DNA of 64,000 bases from Clostridia bacterium (GCA_017432485.1 JAFRJB010000079.1:1-64000); one strand, 5' to 3'; numbered from the stretch's first letter, positions 27,404-36,224 are shown. A program made the numbers and translations. The notes: generated by a model from the sequence alone, not told the origin.

Positions 27404-28741
27404 TTATTTTATGACTGCTTTGACCAGATTTTTGGTTGAATACTTACTACCTAAATTCTCTTTATTAAAAGCTCTGACCAAGTAATAATGTGTACCTTTA
27501 GAACGATTTGTCAACTTCACGCTGATATTTTTTGTACTCCCGACAAGGGTAGTATATTTCTTTGTTTTCGCGTTATACTCATAGACCTTATAGTAAGCTG
27601 CTCCGGCGCATTTTGCCCACTTGAGGGTAACCGCCTTGCCCGCAACGCTACTTTTGGCGGCAGGCGCCTTGCAAAGCGTATAAACCTCTATGGTATCCGT
27701 CACTTTATAAAAGGGGCTTAACACCTCTTTACCGGCTTTGTTATAGAAGCCGGCGCGCACGGCATAGCCGTATTTTGTGCCGGGTTTTCTGCCGGTAATG
27801 GTATAAGAGAGTTTAGTGATTTTGGCAATGCGGCTAAACTTCCCTGTCTTATAATTGAGTGCATAAACAATGTAGAATTTAGCGCCGGGAATTTTCAGCC
27901 AGCTCAGCGCCACCTTGTCTACGCCCATTTTCGCAGTTACCCCGGGCGCGCCGAGATGCACGGAATATTTGCCCTTGGCAGTGCCTTCGTACTTATCGCC
28001 TTTTAATGTCACAATATACTGATATGTGCCGACCTTGGCATCGGAAGCAGGGTAAGTCACTTTATAATAATTTGCGGGAATGGTGTCTTCCTCCTCTGTG
28101 CCGTATTCATAGACAGTCACTGCCGGAAAATGGTTTTTACCGTTATACATCAAGCCTTTGTAACGATAGTAAACATAAGAAAGCGCAACCTCTCCCGCAC
28201 GCGGAATTTCCTGCTCTGCCGTTTCATAGCCGCAGGCAGTACAAATGCGGGTCATTCTGCCGCACTTTTTAAAAGAAGCTTTCTCTAAAACATTGTCTTT
28301 AAAAAGGTGAAAGGTAAAGCTGATTTTCGCTTTGCAATTGACACCCTCTACATTGATAATGGTAAAATCCGTCACCGCCGTGTTGTTGAGCGTTGCCGCA
28401 AAACTCTCTGCATCGGCAAACACATTACCTTCATCGGCAACAAGGGCAATACGGATTTGGTACTCATGCCCTGCTACAAAGGGTTCCTCCGGTGACAGAG
28501 GCTGATTATCGGCTGTCAGGTCAACCCATTCCACACCGTTTTGCTGCCCCCGGGCAGTATCGGGCGAAAAAGCACCTGCGCTCCTTGCATAGTCATACTG
28601 CGGCAGTTCGCCCGCTGCGGGCAGCGCCACCCAAAAATCAGGGTTTGCAATCACCTCTGTCGCATTGGCGCTCAACGGCAGCATACAAAACAGCATCACA
28701 AAACATAGCGCCAAACTGATGATTTTAGCGTTTGTTTTCAT
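27404..28741 (-). CDS. Secreted protein with two C-terminal FN3 domains
   Basis: The 445-residue protein has a signal peptide (MKTNAKIISLALCFVMLFCM...SANA). The N-terminal 160 residues are not recognised. A CGRMTRICTACGYETAE segment (~residue 160) looks like a small zinc ribbon of the kind found in clostridial surface proteins. A YKGLMYNGKNHFPAVTVY...YKVTYPASDAKVGTYQYIVTLKG stretch resembles an Ig-like bacterial surface repeat. Two FN3 domains follow (VALSWLKIPGAKFYIVY and VTLKWAKCAGAAYYKVY). No catalytic motif and no anchor are seen. Likely surface or matrix binding. Confidence 0.75.
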   Translation of the reverse strand: MKTNAKIISLALCFVMLFCMLPLSANATEVIANPDFWVALPAAGELPQYDYARSAGAFSPDTARGQQNGVEWVDLTADNQPLSPEEPFVAGHEYQIRIALVADEGNVFADAESFAATLNNTAVTDFTIINVEGVNCKAKISFTFHLFKDNVLEKASFKKCGRMTRICTACGYETAEQEIPRAGEVALSYVYYRYKGLMYNGKNHFPAVTVYEYGTEEEDTIPANYYKVTYPASDAKVGTYQYIVTLKGDKYEGTAKGKYSVHLGAPGVTAKMGVDKVALSWLKIPGAKFYIVYALNYKTGKFSRIAKITKLSYTITGRKPGTKYGYAVRAGFYNKAGKEVLSPFYKVTDTIEVYTLCKAPAAKSSVAGKAVTLKWAKCAGAAYYKVYEYNAKTKKYTTLVGSTKNISVKLTNRSKGTHYYLVRAFNKENLGSKYSTKNLVKAVIK

Positions 28742-28773
28742 TTCAAACCCTCCATTCTTTCTATTCTACTTTC

Positions 28774-28802
28774 ATTATATTAAGAATAGAAAAAGAAGTC
28801 AA
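28774..28802 (-). promoter_or_regulatory. Promoter of the FN3 protein gene
   Basis: Minus-strand TTGACT (28797-28802) and TATAAT (28774-28779) have a 17-base spacer and lie about 33 bases upstream of the ATG at 28741, with GGAGGG in between. Confidence 0.85.
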
Positions 28803-28831
28803 TACACAAGATTTCACTAAAAGTCTCCCGC

Positions 28832-28860
28832 AAAAAAAGAGGCACAAAGTGCCTCTTTTA
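28832..28860 (-). terminator. Terminator of the MFS permease gene
   Basis: AAAGAGGCACAAAGTGCCTCTTT is a perfect palindrome; the minus strand continues in T residues. It lies 17 bases after the permease stop codon. Confidence 0.88.
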
Positions 28861-28876
28861 ATTCTATTTGCAATTA

Positions 28877-30322
28877 TTAATCATCACTGGCTGCTTCTAC
28901 AGCTTCTTCAAGCCACGCTTCATCATCTGCACTGACTTCACCGTGTTTGACCGGGATGAAGAGCAGTAAACCGATGAAGAAGGCAACTGCGCAGAATAAG
29001 AACATTGCATTGTAGTTGTTGTTAAACAGACCGATTAAGCCGCCGCAAAGGATGGGGCCGGTAATTGCTGCCGCAAAAGTAGCGGTGTAGTAGTAACCCG
29101 TAAAGGTACCGACCAAATCTCTGCCGCCCATTGCAAGCACGATCGGAAGCGTGTTGATGTTTACCATTGCGATTGCCGCACCGCCGCAAACAAGCGCGAT
29201 CCAAAGCATTACCCAAATTGCGGTATTTAACCAACCGGCATCTGTAAAGATTGCCGGCAGCACCATCGCTACAAGAATGTAAATAACAAACATAATCACA
29301 ACGACAATCAGACCTAAGGAGATGGTCTTTTTTCTGCCCCATTTTCTGCCGAGAATACCGGCGGGAACCGCAAATGCCGCCAGCGAAAGCGCAAACACCA
29401 GCATCATAATGGTGGAAATCATCGGGTTGTCAACATGCAGCGCTTTTTCCGCAAATACGGTGAAATTGGGTACGAGCGCTTCGGAAGCATTGCAGATAAA
29501 GAAGAGCCCGAACAGCGCAAACAGCAGCGAGCGTTTCTCCTCTTTGCTCATATCCAAATTTTTGATTTTGATTTTTTCCGCTTTTTTGCCATCGGAAGCT
29601 TTGTCTTCGATCGCCTGCTCTTTGGCGGATAAGTCCTTATCGACATTCTTCTTAACGAATGTATACAAAATACCCATAAAGACAAGCGCAAGAATGGCAC
29701 CTGCCGCAAACAGCGAAATGTAGTTACCTTGCTTAATAGCCTCTTTAAAGCCGAGCACACCGAGGATGGTGGCAAGCAGGAAACCGAGCGCCTGGCCGAC
29801 ACCGCCCATGATGTTGATAACGGCATTACCGTCACTCTGCAGTTCGGAAGGTGTGTAGTCGGGCATCATCGCAACAACCGGGCTTCTCCAGGTACTCATA
29901 GTAAAATTGAAGCCGATAATAACAAGCATCATCAATGCGATTTCCCAACCGCCGAAGTTGAGCCCCGCTAAAATCGGGATTAAAGTGAAGCACACCGCGC
30001 AAATCGGCAAACCCTTTAAAATGAAAGGCATTCTCTTACCGAGTTTGGAATGGGTGCGGTCACTGATTTTACCGAACATCGGTTGAAAAATGACACCGAA
30101 GATATTATCGATAGTCATAATCGCGTTAACAATCAGCGGCACGGTGATAAAACCGAAAAAGGTCTTGCCCGCCATGCCCATATCTTCTAACTTATGGGTT
30201 AAAATCAGCGGCACATAGGAGTTGTAAATACTCCAAAACAGCATACAGGCTAAGAAGCCGAAGCCGATGAGAAAGGTCTGCTTATAATCTAAGCCCGAAC
30301 CTTTTTTCTTTTCTTTAGACAT
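28877..30322 (-). CDS. MFS / sugar-cation symporter-like permease
   Basis: The start is ATG 30322 (MSKEKKKGSGLDYKQTFLIG) with AAGGAG upstream; the open frame extends further but without homology or a start signal. The 481-residue protein has 12 hydrophobic spans with the MFS loop GKISDRTHSKLGKRMPF after span 2-3 and GRKWGRKKT between spans 8 and 9. The pattern is like SLC45/GPH carriers for glucosides. Substrate unknown. The central loop (VKKNVDKDLSAKEQAIEDKAS) is charged. Divergent from the HD gene pair. Confidence 0.85.
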   Translation of the reverse strand: MSKEKKKGSGLDYKQTFLIGFGFLACMLFWSIYNSYVPLILTHKLEDMGMAGKTFFGFITVPLIVNAIMTIDNIFGVIFQPMFGKISDRTHSKLGKRMPFILKGLPICAVCFTLIPILAGLNFGGWEIALMMLVIIGFNFTMSTWRSPVVAMMPDYTPSELQSDGNAVINIMGGVGQALGFLLATILGVLGFKEAIKQGNYISLFAAGAILALVFMGILYTFVKKNVDKDLSAKEQAIEDKASDGKKAEKIKIKNLDMSKEEKRSLLFALFGLFFICNASEALVPNFTVFAEKALHVDNPMISTIMMLVFALSLAAFAVPAGILGRKWGRKKTISLGLIVVVIMFVIYILVAMVLPAIFTDAGWLNTAIWVMLWIALVCGGAAIAMVNINTLPIVLAMGGRDLVGTFTGYYYTATFAAAITGPILCGGLIGLFNNNYNAMFLFCAVAFFIGLLLFIPVKHGEVSADDEAWLEEAVEAASDD

Positions 30323-30361
30323 TTCACTTTTCTCCTTATAAGTAAAAAATTTAACAGTATA

Positions 30362-30389
30362 ATTATACCATAAAACCAAAATTTTACAA
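30362..30389 (-). promoter_or_regulatory. Promoter of the permease gene
   Basis: Minus-strand TTGTAA (30384-30389) and TATAAT (30362-30367) with a 16-base spacer, 40 bases before the ATG. It is divergent from the HD-pair promoter at 30426-30454. Confidence 0.65.
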
Positions 30390-30425
30390 TCTGTTATTGT
30401 GCAAATTCGCCTGAAAAGATAAATA

Positions 30426-30454
30426 TTGCATAATTGCACAAACTTTGCTATAAT
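30426..30454 (+). promoter_or_regulatory. Promoter of the HD-domain gene pair
   Basis: TTGCAT (30426-30431) and TATAAT (30449-30454) are 17 bases apart and end 32 bases before the first ATG. Confidence 0.75.
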
Positions 30455-30486
30455 ATTTTAGCAAAAAAGCCAAAGAAAGAAGACCA

Positions 30487-31029
30487 ATGATGTTATCAAA
30501 AAATTTAGCCGAATTTCACGCCATTGTTGCCGATTTAAGCTTGAGCGACACGGTGATGCAGATGGACAATTACATGCAGCACGGCGATATTACCACACTC
30601 GAGCACGTCATCGCCGTTTCCTACACAGCATTCATCCTTGCTAAAAAGTGGAATGCCGATGTAACTGCAGCTGTCAGAGGCGCGATGCTCCACGATTTAT
30701 ACTTGTATGACTGGCATATCAGAACCGATGAAAGAACGCCGCTCACACACACTTTCAACCACCCGAAAACTTCGGTAAAAAATGCAAAGAAATATTTTAA
30801 GCCGACCGAGAAAGAGCTTAAAATTGTGCGCTCGCATATGTGGCCGCTGACCATTTTTCATATGCCGACCTCTAAGGAAGCATTCATTTTAACATTAGCG
30901 GATAAATACTGCGCCTGGAATGAATCTTTCGGCATCTACGATAACAGCGCATACAGAAAGAAAATCAAATCCTATTTAGTGTATGTCAAAAAACAGCGCG
31001 CCGCGCAAAATTTAGCGAATAGAGGTTAG
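30487..31029 (+). CDS. HD-domain protein, first of a tandem pair
   Basis: The 180-residue protein carries an HD phosphohydrolase signature: His in TTLEHVIAVSY, the HD pair in GAMLHDLYLYDWH, His in RSHMWPL and a final Asp in LADKYCAWNE. HD proteins of this size hydrolyse nucleotides or phosphate esters, but the substrate cannot be told here. It is about 70% alike to the next gene by eye. ATGATG begins the frame; AGAAAGAAG is a weak ribosome binding site. Confidence 0.82.
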   Translation: MMLSKNLAEFHAIVADLSLSDTVMQMDNYMQHGDITTLEHVIAVSYTAFILAKKWNADVTAAVRGAMLHDLYLYDWHIRTDERTPLTHTFNHPKTSVKNAKKYFKPTEKELKIVRSHMWPLTIFHMPTSKEAFILTLADKYCAWNESFGIYDNSAYRKKIKSYLVYVKKQRAAQNLANRG

Positions 31030-31033
31030 TTCT

Positions 31034-31570
31034 ATGCACAAAGGCTTATTGGAATTTCACGAATATGTCAAAGACTTGTCTACGAGCGATGTGGTGATGC
31101 AAATGGATGACTATATCCAGCACGGCGATATTACCACGCTCGAGCATGTCATTGCCGTTTCCTATACTTCGTTTATTCTCGCAAAAAAGTGGAATGCCGA
31201 TGTGTGCACTACTGTCAGAGGCGCAATGCTCCACGACTTATATCTCTATGACTGGCATATCAAAGACCCGGCAACCAGACCGCCGCTGACCCACGGCTTT
31301 ACCCACCCCGCAAAAGCTGCTGAAAATGCGCAACTCTATTTTGAGCCGAGCGAGAAAGAGATCAAAATTATTCGCTCGCATATGTGGCCGCTGACCTTCC
31401 TGCACATTCCTTTGTCGAAAGAAGCACTCATAGTCACTTTGGCAGATAAATACTGCGCCACCAACGAAACCTTAGGCATTTATGATGAGAGTCATTTCCG
31501 CAAAAAGGTAAAAACCTATTTGATTTATATCAAAAAGCTCAGAGCCGCACAAAACAAAGAAAACAGATAA
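31034..31570 (+). CDS. HD-domain protein, second of a tandem pair
   Basis: The 178-residue protein is a paralogue of its neighbour, sharing QMDDYIQHGDITTLEHVIAVSYTSF, GAMLHDLYLYDWH, RSHMWPLTF and LADKYCATNE. All metal-binding His/Asp residues are kept in both copies, so both should be active. The gap is four bases and translation is probably coupled; AGAGGT of the first gene's end serves as the binding site. The pair ends at a strong hairpin. Confidence 0.82.
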   Translation: MHKGLLEFHEYVKDLSTSDVVMQMDDYIQHGDITTLEHVIAVSYTSFILAKKWNADVCTTVRGAMLHDLYLYDWHIKDPATRPPLTHGFTHPAKAAENAQLYFEPSEKEIKIIRSHMWPLTFLHIPLSKEALIVTLADKYCATNETLGIYDESHFRKKVKTYLIYIKKLRAAQNKENR

Positions 31571-31581
31571 CACACACTAAC

Positions 31582-31624
31582 ATAACCAAAAAGAGAACGC
31601 ACTATGCGTTCTCTTTTTGGTTAT
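31582..31624. terminator. Bidirectional terminator whose loop is the gdpd stop codon
   Basis: ATAACCAAAAAGAGAACGCA (31582-31601) and its exact complement (31605-31624) form a 20-base-pair stem. The three-base loop CTA is, on the minus strand, the TAG stop of the glycerophosphodiesterase gene. The last six codons of that gene are thus in the stem. It separates two convergent units. Confidence 0.9.
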
Positions 31625-32465
31625 GTATCGGTTTTAAGCAGTTTGTGGTTGCCATTGTGGCGCCAAGCGCTTTAATCTTTTTGAGTGCCGCTTCGCTATC
31701 CACAGTCCACATATTAAAGGGGATCCCCTTCTCGCGAATTTCGCGGCAAAGAGCATTGTTGCGCTGCAGGTTCTGCATACCGTCAAACCCGCAGTTGCCG
31801 ATTTCCTCCGCGGCATCAATAAACTTTCTTTTGACAAAGTGCCCTAAAATTTGCATCTGCAGCTCAGGGCAAAGCTTGCGAATGGTTCTGAGGTGGTCGA
31901 TATCGTAATCAATCACCACCGCTTTTTCGGTAATGTTATATTCGCGCAGTAAATACACAAGGTCTTTAAAATCAAAAACACCTTTTGCCTTTATTTCAAT
32001 AACCGGGTACGAGCCGCCTTCAATAACTTCTTTTAAATACTCATTGAGTGTGGGCACATGTTCATCCGGGTAAGTCTCGATGCCGGAGCCGCGGGTAATT
32101 TTAAGCTTTTGAATTTGCTCAAGTGTCAGGTCGGCGATGGCACCGCTGCCGTCGGTCATTCTGTCAACGGTCGCATCGTGCATAACCACCCAGTGCCCGT
32201 CTTTCGTGCGGCGAATATCGGTTTCAACATAGCGAAAACCCGCTTCGGTTGCCAGGCGAAAAGCGGCAAGCGTATTTTCCGGGGCTACGGCACTCAAGCC
32301 GCGGTGCGCAATCATGAGCATTTCATCGGTCAGCGCAACGCCCTCTTTGATTTTAGCGTATTCGCTCGCATTTTCAAAATAGTCTTTGATTTTGCGGTAA
32401 GTAATCAGCCCCACAATTGCAAAGGATGCAATAAAGAGCAATAATATGATACTCCACCTTGGCAC
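31602..32465 (-). CDS. Membrane-anchored glycerophosphodiester phosphodiesterase
   Basis: The 287-residue protein has one N-terminal membrane span (WSIILLLFIASFAIVGLITY) and then the GDPD fold: IAHRGLSAVAPENT with catalytic His and Glu, ETDIRRTKDGHWVVMHD with metal ligands and second His, IEIKAKG and FNMWTVDS near the end. It would release glycerol 3-phosphate from glycerophosphodiesters. Start is GTG directly after the upstream stop (TAA GTG), with AAGGGG. The C-terminal residues HNQKENA are encoded by the terminator stem. Confidence 0.9.
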   Translation of the reverse strand: MPRWSIILLLFIASFAIVGLITYRKIKDYFENASEYAKIKEGVALTDEMLMIAHRGLSAVAPENTLAAFRLATEAGFRYVETDIRRTKDGHWVVMHDATVDRMTDGSGAIADLTLEQIQKLKITRGSGIETYPDEHVPTLNEYLKEVIEGGSYPVIEIKAKGVFDFKDLVYLLREYNITEKAVVIDYDIDHLRTIRKLCPELQMQILGHFVKRKFIDAAEEIGNCGFDGMQNLQRNNALCREIREKGIPFNMWTVDSEAALKKIKALGATMATTNCLKPIHNQKENA

Positions 32466-33137
32466 TTAAACCCCTTCTTTCTCTACGGCAGTATCTTCTT
32501 CGGCTGCCTCTTGAAGCATTTTCTTCTTTTTCTTTGTCGCGGAAATATTAGAAAGAATGATATCGATGAACAATATGGAATAGGCAATCAAAATAATGAC
32601 AAAGCCGACTTTTTGGGGCAATGCATCCGTAATATTCTTACCGATGAGCGGGTGAACAAAGCGCACCGCCGCAACACTCAGCGCCCCCCAGCAGAAGGTT
32701 ATGGAAAAACACACTCTACCTTTGGTGTTGTATTTATAAGGCGTATAGTCCCACCAGCGCTGGTTAAAGAGCTTTTCCATCGAAAACGAAACCACATACT
32801 CCAGCACACTGGAAATAATCATACCGCCAATCATAATCAGGTAGTATTTATATTCAATTTCAATCGTTTGCTGCCCCGCAGGCAGAAAACTTAACTGCAT
32901 TTTCAGCGGCGGTAAGGTATAAAACGGATTGAGCAAAAATACAAAGCCGGTAATACCGAATGCATAAATCGGAATAAACGGACCGAACAGAAAGCCGCGG
33001 TTGACAAACTTTTTATCCGCAATACTGCGCAGCGCGCTTTCAAAAATCCAGCCGATGACACCGTATATTAAAAACCAAAGCAAAATCTCGTAGATTTCAA
33101 TGCCGAAAATCTTTGTAGTGGTTAAAAAATTAAACAT
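32466..33137 (-). CDS. CmpB-type multi-pass membrane protein (putative ABC transporter permease family)
   Basis: The 223-residue protein has about six hydrophobic spans and the features of the family annotated ABC_trans_CmpB: YGVIGWIFESALRSI...NRGFLFGPFIPIYAFG, SSVLEYVVSFSMEKLF..RWWDYT and KGRVCFSITFCWGALSVAAV. Despite the name, a transport function has not been established for the family and no ABC ATPase is nearby. It is joined to gdpd without a gap, which may mean a shared phospholipid-related role. Confidence 0.8.
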   Translation of the reverse strand: MFNFLTTTKIFGIEIYEILLWFLIYGVIGWIFESALRSIADKKFVNRGFLFGPFIPIYAFGITGFVFLLNPFYTLPPLKMQLSFLPAGQQTIEIEYKYYLIMIGGMIISSVLEYVVSFSMEKLFNQRWWDYTPYKYNTKGRVCFSITFCWGALSVAAVRFVHPLIGKNITDALPQKVGFVIILIAYSILFIDIILSNISATKKKKKMLQEAAEEDTAVEKEGV

Positions 33138-33221
33138 ATAGTCCTCTGTAATATTAATTCATTTTATTAATAAGTGATTATAACATACATTGGGAATATT
33201 GAAAAGCCTTTTATATAAAAA

Positions 33222-33839
33222 TTAATATTTTTTTATTTTTTCTTCGGCTTCTTTTTTTGAAAAAACGCAGCCGCAATAGTTCTGCCTGTAAATGTCATAT
33301 ACTTTACAAAGCTCAATCGAGCGCTGATATCCGCCCCTTTTTTTGAAATCTGCCGGCAGATATTTTGCTCCGAATTCGGCTTCAAAGCGCGCACCGAGCT
33401 CATTAATCCACTCCGCGTGCTTATACGGGCTGATAGAAAGCGTTGTTGTAAAGTAGTCATACTTTACCGCAAGCTCTGCCGCCTTGCGCATCCGAAAAGC
33501 GTAGCAGCGGTAACAGCGCTGTGAGTTTTCGCCCAATTCTTCAAAACCCGCCACTTCCCGGTAGTATTCCCGGTCATCATACGGCAAAGTGAGCAGCTTG
33601 ATTTGCGGGAATGCCGCCCCAATCAGGCGTTGCACTTCCCCCAAGCGCTTATCATATTCCGCTTCGGGGTAAATATTCGAGTTATAAAAGAGAATAGTAA
33701 TATCGAAGTAGTTACTCAGGTACTCCAAGACATAAGAAGAACAGGGCGCGCAGCATGCATGCAGCAGCAAGGACTTGCGCTCCCCTTCAAACGATGCGAT
33801 AATCGCTTCCATCTCTTTTTGGTAATTTCGCTTTTCCAT
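33222..33839 (-). CDS. queH: Epoxyqueuosine reductase QueH
   Basis: The 205-residue protein (DUF208) has LLLHACCAPCSSYVLEYL at residues 24-41, QRCYRCYAFRMRKAA and the C-terminal NYCGCVFS. These cysteine pairs bind the Fe-S cluster and di-iron site of QueH, which reduces epoxyqueuosine to queuosine in tRNA as the non-homologous alternative to QueG. No other queuosine genes are adjacent. The AGAGGT signal is unusually close to the ATG. Confidence 0.93.
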   Translation of the reverse strand: MEKRNYQKEMEAIIASFEGERKSLLLHACCAPCSSYVLEYLSNYFDITILFYNSNIYPEAEYDKRLGEVQRLIGAAFPQIKLLTLPYDDREYYREVAGFEELGENSQRCYRCYAFRMRKAAELAVKYDYFTTTLSISPYKHAEWINELGARFEAEFGAKYLPADFKKRGGYQRSIELCKVYDIYRQNYCGCVFSKKEAEEKIKKY

Positions 33840-33922
33840 ACCTCTATTTTACCATATTTCTTCATACTTACAAGAAAAAAATCATATATTCATAGTGGAT
33901 TTTTGAGAAGAGAGGTATTTTT

Positions 33923-34684
33923 ATGAAAGTTTTTGTGATGAATAAAAAAAGAGTCATTATTTTGCTGTGCCTTGTCATTGTCATTACCGCTGCCGTGGTC
34001 GGTTTTATCTACTGCGAAACAGCGCAAACGCTCAAAACTTCGGGCGGTTTACCGATTTACAGTGTACAAACCGACAAAAAACAAATTGCCATTTCCTTTG
34101 ATGCTGCCTGGGGCAATGAAGATACACCGGAATTGATTAAAATATTAAAACAATACAACATCAAAGCCACTTTCTTTTTGGTCGGCTCGTGGGTGGATAA
34201 CTACCCGAACAGTGTAAAAGACCTCGCTGCCGCGGGGCATTCCATTCAAAACCACTCCAATACGCACCCCTACCTGACCAAAATCGCCATAGACGATGCC
34301 AAGCGGGAAATCACAACCTGCAACGAAAAGATTCAAAAGCTCACCGGCACGGCGCCGACTCTCATTCGCCCGCCTTACGGTGATTACAACAGCGAAGTGG
34401 TCAGCATGGTCGAAAACTTACAGATGTACACCATCCAGTGGAGTGTGGACAGTTTGGACTGGATGGATATTTCCGCCGATGAAATCTATAACAATGTGGT
34501 GCCCAAAATCAAGAGCGGCGATATTGTGCTCTTTCACAATGCCGCCAAGCACACCCCCGAAGCGCTCCCGCGCATTATAGAAGCGCTGCAGAAGGAAGGC
34601 TATGAATTCGTGCTCATTGAAGATTTGATTTATAAAGATGATTATAAGATAGATGTTAATGGCACGCAGATGCCCGCCAAATAA
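33923..34684 (+). CDS. Polysaccharide deacetylase, PdaB-like
   Basis: The 253-residue protein has an N-terminal membrane span (RVIILLCLVIVITAAVVGFIY) and a NodB homology domain: ISFDAAWGNEDT, with the FDAAWG form typical of the sporulation protein PdaB, HSIQNHSNTHPYL with the metal-binding HxxxH, RPPYG and VLFHNAAKHTPEALP. It probably deacetylates peptidoglycan, perhaps in the spore. Its last codon and stop (AAA TAA) lie inside the terminal repeat of the following element. AGAGAGG is seven bases from the ATG. Confidence 0.88.
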   Translation: MKVFVMNKKRVIILLCLVIVITAAVVGFIYCETAQTLKTSGGLPIYSVQTDKKQIAISFDAAWGNEDTPELIKILKQYNIKATFFLVGSWVDNYPNSVKDLAAAGHSIQNHSNTHPYLTKIAIDDAKREITTCNEKIQKLTGTAPTLIRPPYGDYNSEVVSMVENLQMYTIQWSVDSLDWMDISADEIYNNVVPKIKSGDIVLFHNAAKHTPEALPRIIEALQKEGYEFVLIEDLIYKDDYKIDVNGTQMPAK

Positions 34685-35065
34685 GGATTTGGCGAGGTCT
34701 TTGAGTAAAAAGTTTACACTGATTTCAACCGACTTTTCTACCCCTCAGTCGCGCCAATCGCGCGCCAGCTCCCCTCGTCAAGAGGAGCCGAGAAGCGGTT
34801 AAGAAGAAACTGTCAATTCACATAGATTGTTTTGTTTGCTCCGCAAACCCGACAACACAAAGATTGTTGTACTTACTTGGATTTTAACCGACTTTTTTAG
34901 TTGGGCGAGTGGAACGAGCAAAACCACCGCAGTTGGTTCGATGTTCAATTTATCCTCTTCTTGTCGCCCCTTGATGAGGGGAGATGTCACGAAGTGACAG
35001 AGGGGTAGACCTATATCGAACACAACTTTGGTGGTTTTGCAAACAGCTCGACAAATCCTTATTTG
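34678..35065. mobile_element. 388-bp non-coding element with 19-bp terminal inverted repeats
   Basis: CAAATAAGGATTTGGCGAG (34678-34696) and CTCGACAAATCCTTATTTG (35047-35065) are inverted copies with 18 of 19 matches. Inside are two copies, in opposite orientation, of the CCCCTC...GAGGGG module (about 34739-34792 and 34972-35010), TTTGCTCCGCAAACCCGAC and TTCGATGTTCAATTTATCC blocks. It has no gene. The left repeat holds the stop of the deacetylase. It is the most complete copy of the repeat family in this window. Confidence 0.82.
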
Positions 35066-35076
35066 TGATAGAAAAC

Positions 35077-35093
35077 ACTTGACAGTCAAGTGA
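35077..35093. promoter_or_regulatory. Operator-like palindrome over the -35 box
   Basis: CACTTGAC-A-GTCAAGTG is a perfect 8+1+8 palindrome that covers the -35 hexamer of the exchanger promoter. A TetR-family regulator is encoded just downstream (36271-36816), so this is a good candidate for its binding site; the link is inferred. Confidence 0.65.
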
Positions 35094-35107
35094 ACTTGTG
35101 ATATAAT
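35079..35107 (+). promoter_or_regulatory. Consensus sigma-A promoter of the exchanger gene
   Basis: TTGACA (35079-35084), a 17-base spacer and TATAAT (35102-35107) match the consensus at all twelve positions. It lies 14 bases beyond the end of the 388-base element. Confidence 0.92.
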
Positions 35108-35158
35108 CAGGTGAAAGTATAAAAAGGCAAAAACGATGATGGAAAAGGAGGTATCGAA

Positions 35159-36223
35159 ATGTCCCTGACTTTATGGATTACAGCATTACCCGTTTGGGCG
35201 ATTGCGATTGTATTTGCAGTAGCTTTAATTCTCATTATTAAAGGCGGCGATGTTTTTGTAGATGCCGCAAGCAGCATTGCAGGCGCATTGAAAATACCGC
35301 CTTTGATTGTGGGCGCCACCATTGTTTCTTTGGCAACCACTTTGCCAGAAATCATTGTCAGCGTTTCCGCTGCGGCAAAAGGAAATGTAGATATTGCCGC
35401 CGGCAATGCCATCGGCTCCGTAACGGCAAATACCGCTTTGGTGATGGGTGTTCTGCTGGTCGGCATGCCCATTATCGTAGACAAAAAAGACTTTACCCCC
35501 AAAGGTATATTACTCTTTTTGGCGGCAGCAGTATTAATTCTCAGCTGCATTTTCACCCCGCGCTTCCATATGAACAGCGCTGCCGGTGCAGGCGATTACT
35601 ATACCCTTGCGACCATCGGCATTGTGGTGTTGGGCATTTTGTGCATTACCTTTTTTGCACAAAACATTCGCAATGCAAAAAACGGCATGCTGGCTGAGCG
35701 CGCACTGCAAAAGGAAACTGAGCAAAAAGCTGCAGTGCAGCCCGCATACACAAAAAAGCAAATTATCAAGAGCGTTATTCTCTTCGTTCTCGGCGGTGCC
35801 GGCATTGTTATCGGCGCGCAAGCGCTTGTAGAGAGCGGCAGCGAACTTGCCTTGCGTTTCGGGATTGAGCAAAGGGTTATCAGTGTGGTGGCATTTGCTT
35901 TAGGCACTTCCCTGCCGGAACTGATTACCGCTATTAGCGCGCTGCGCAAAAAGGAAAGCGCAATTTCGGTCGGCAACATTATCGGCGCAAACATCATTGA
36001 CTTAACCTTAATTCTGCCGCTGTGCGCACTCAGCTCTGCCGTAAAAGGTAATGGCAGCTTAGCCGTACCGGTACAGGCGGTTGCGATTGATATGAGTGTC
36101 TGCCTGCTGACGATTGCCATTGCAGTCATCCCCACCATTTTCAGAGGCAAATTCAGCCGTGTGCAAGGCGGTATGATGCTCACCTGCTACGGCGCCTATG
36201 TGGTTTCGACTGTTGCATTTTAG
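35159..36223 (+). CDS. Na+/Ca2+ exchanger family (CaCA, YrbG-like) antiporter
   Basis: The 354-residue membrane protein has two inverted alpha repeats: GATIVSLATTLPEIIVS...GNAIGSVTANTAL and VVAFALGTSLPELITA...GNIIGANIIDLTL, with the ion-binding Glu in both. Ten or eleven hydrophobic spans and a short central cytosolic loop (about residues 178-200) fit the YrbG type. It likely exports Ca2+ or another divalent cation. GGAGG precedes the ATG. The next gene encodes a TetR regulator, which may control it. Confidence 0.88.
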   Translation: MSLTLWITALPVWAIAIVFAVALILIIKGGDVFVDAASSIAGALKIPPLIVGATIVSLATTLPEIIVSVSAAAKGNVDIAAGNAIGSVTANTALVMGVLLVGMPIIVDKKDFTPKGILLFLAAAVLILSCIFTPRFHMNSAAGAGDYYTLATIGIVVLGILCITFFAQNIRNAKNGMLAERALQKETEQKAAVQPAYTKKQIIKSVILFVLGGAGIVIGAQALVESGSELALRFGIEQRVISVVAFALGTSLPELITAISALRKKESAISVGNIIGANIIDLTLILPLCALSSAVKGNGSLAVPVQAVAIDMSVCLLTIAIAVIPTIFRGKFSRVQGGMMLTCYGAYVVSTVAF

Positions 36224-36224
36224 G

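Noticed and set aside
34799-35089. A 96-codon frame in the 388-bp element, possible transposase.
   Set aside because: No transposase motif; the sequence repeats in other spacers where no frame is kept.
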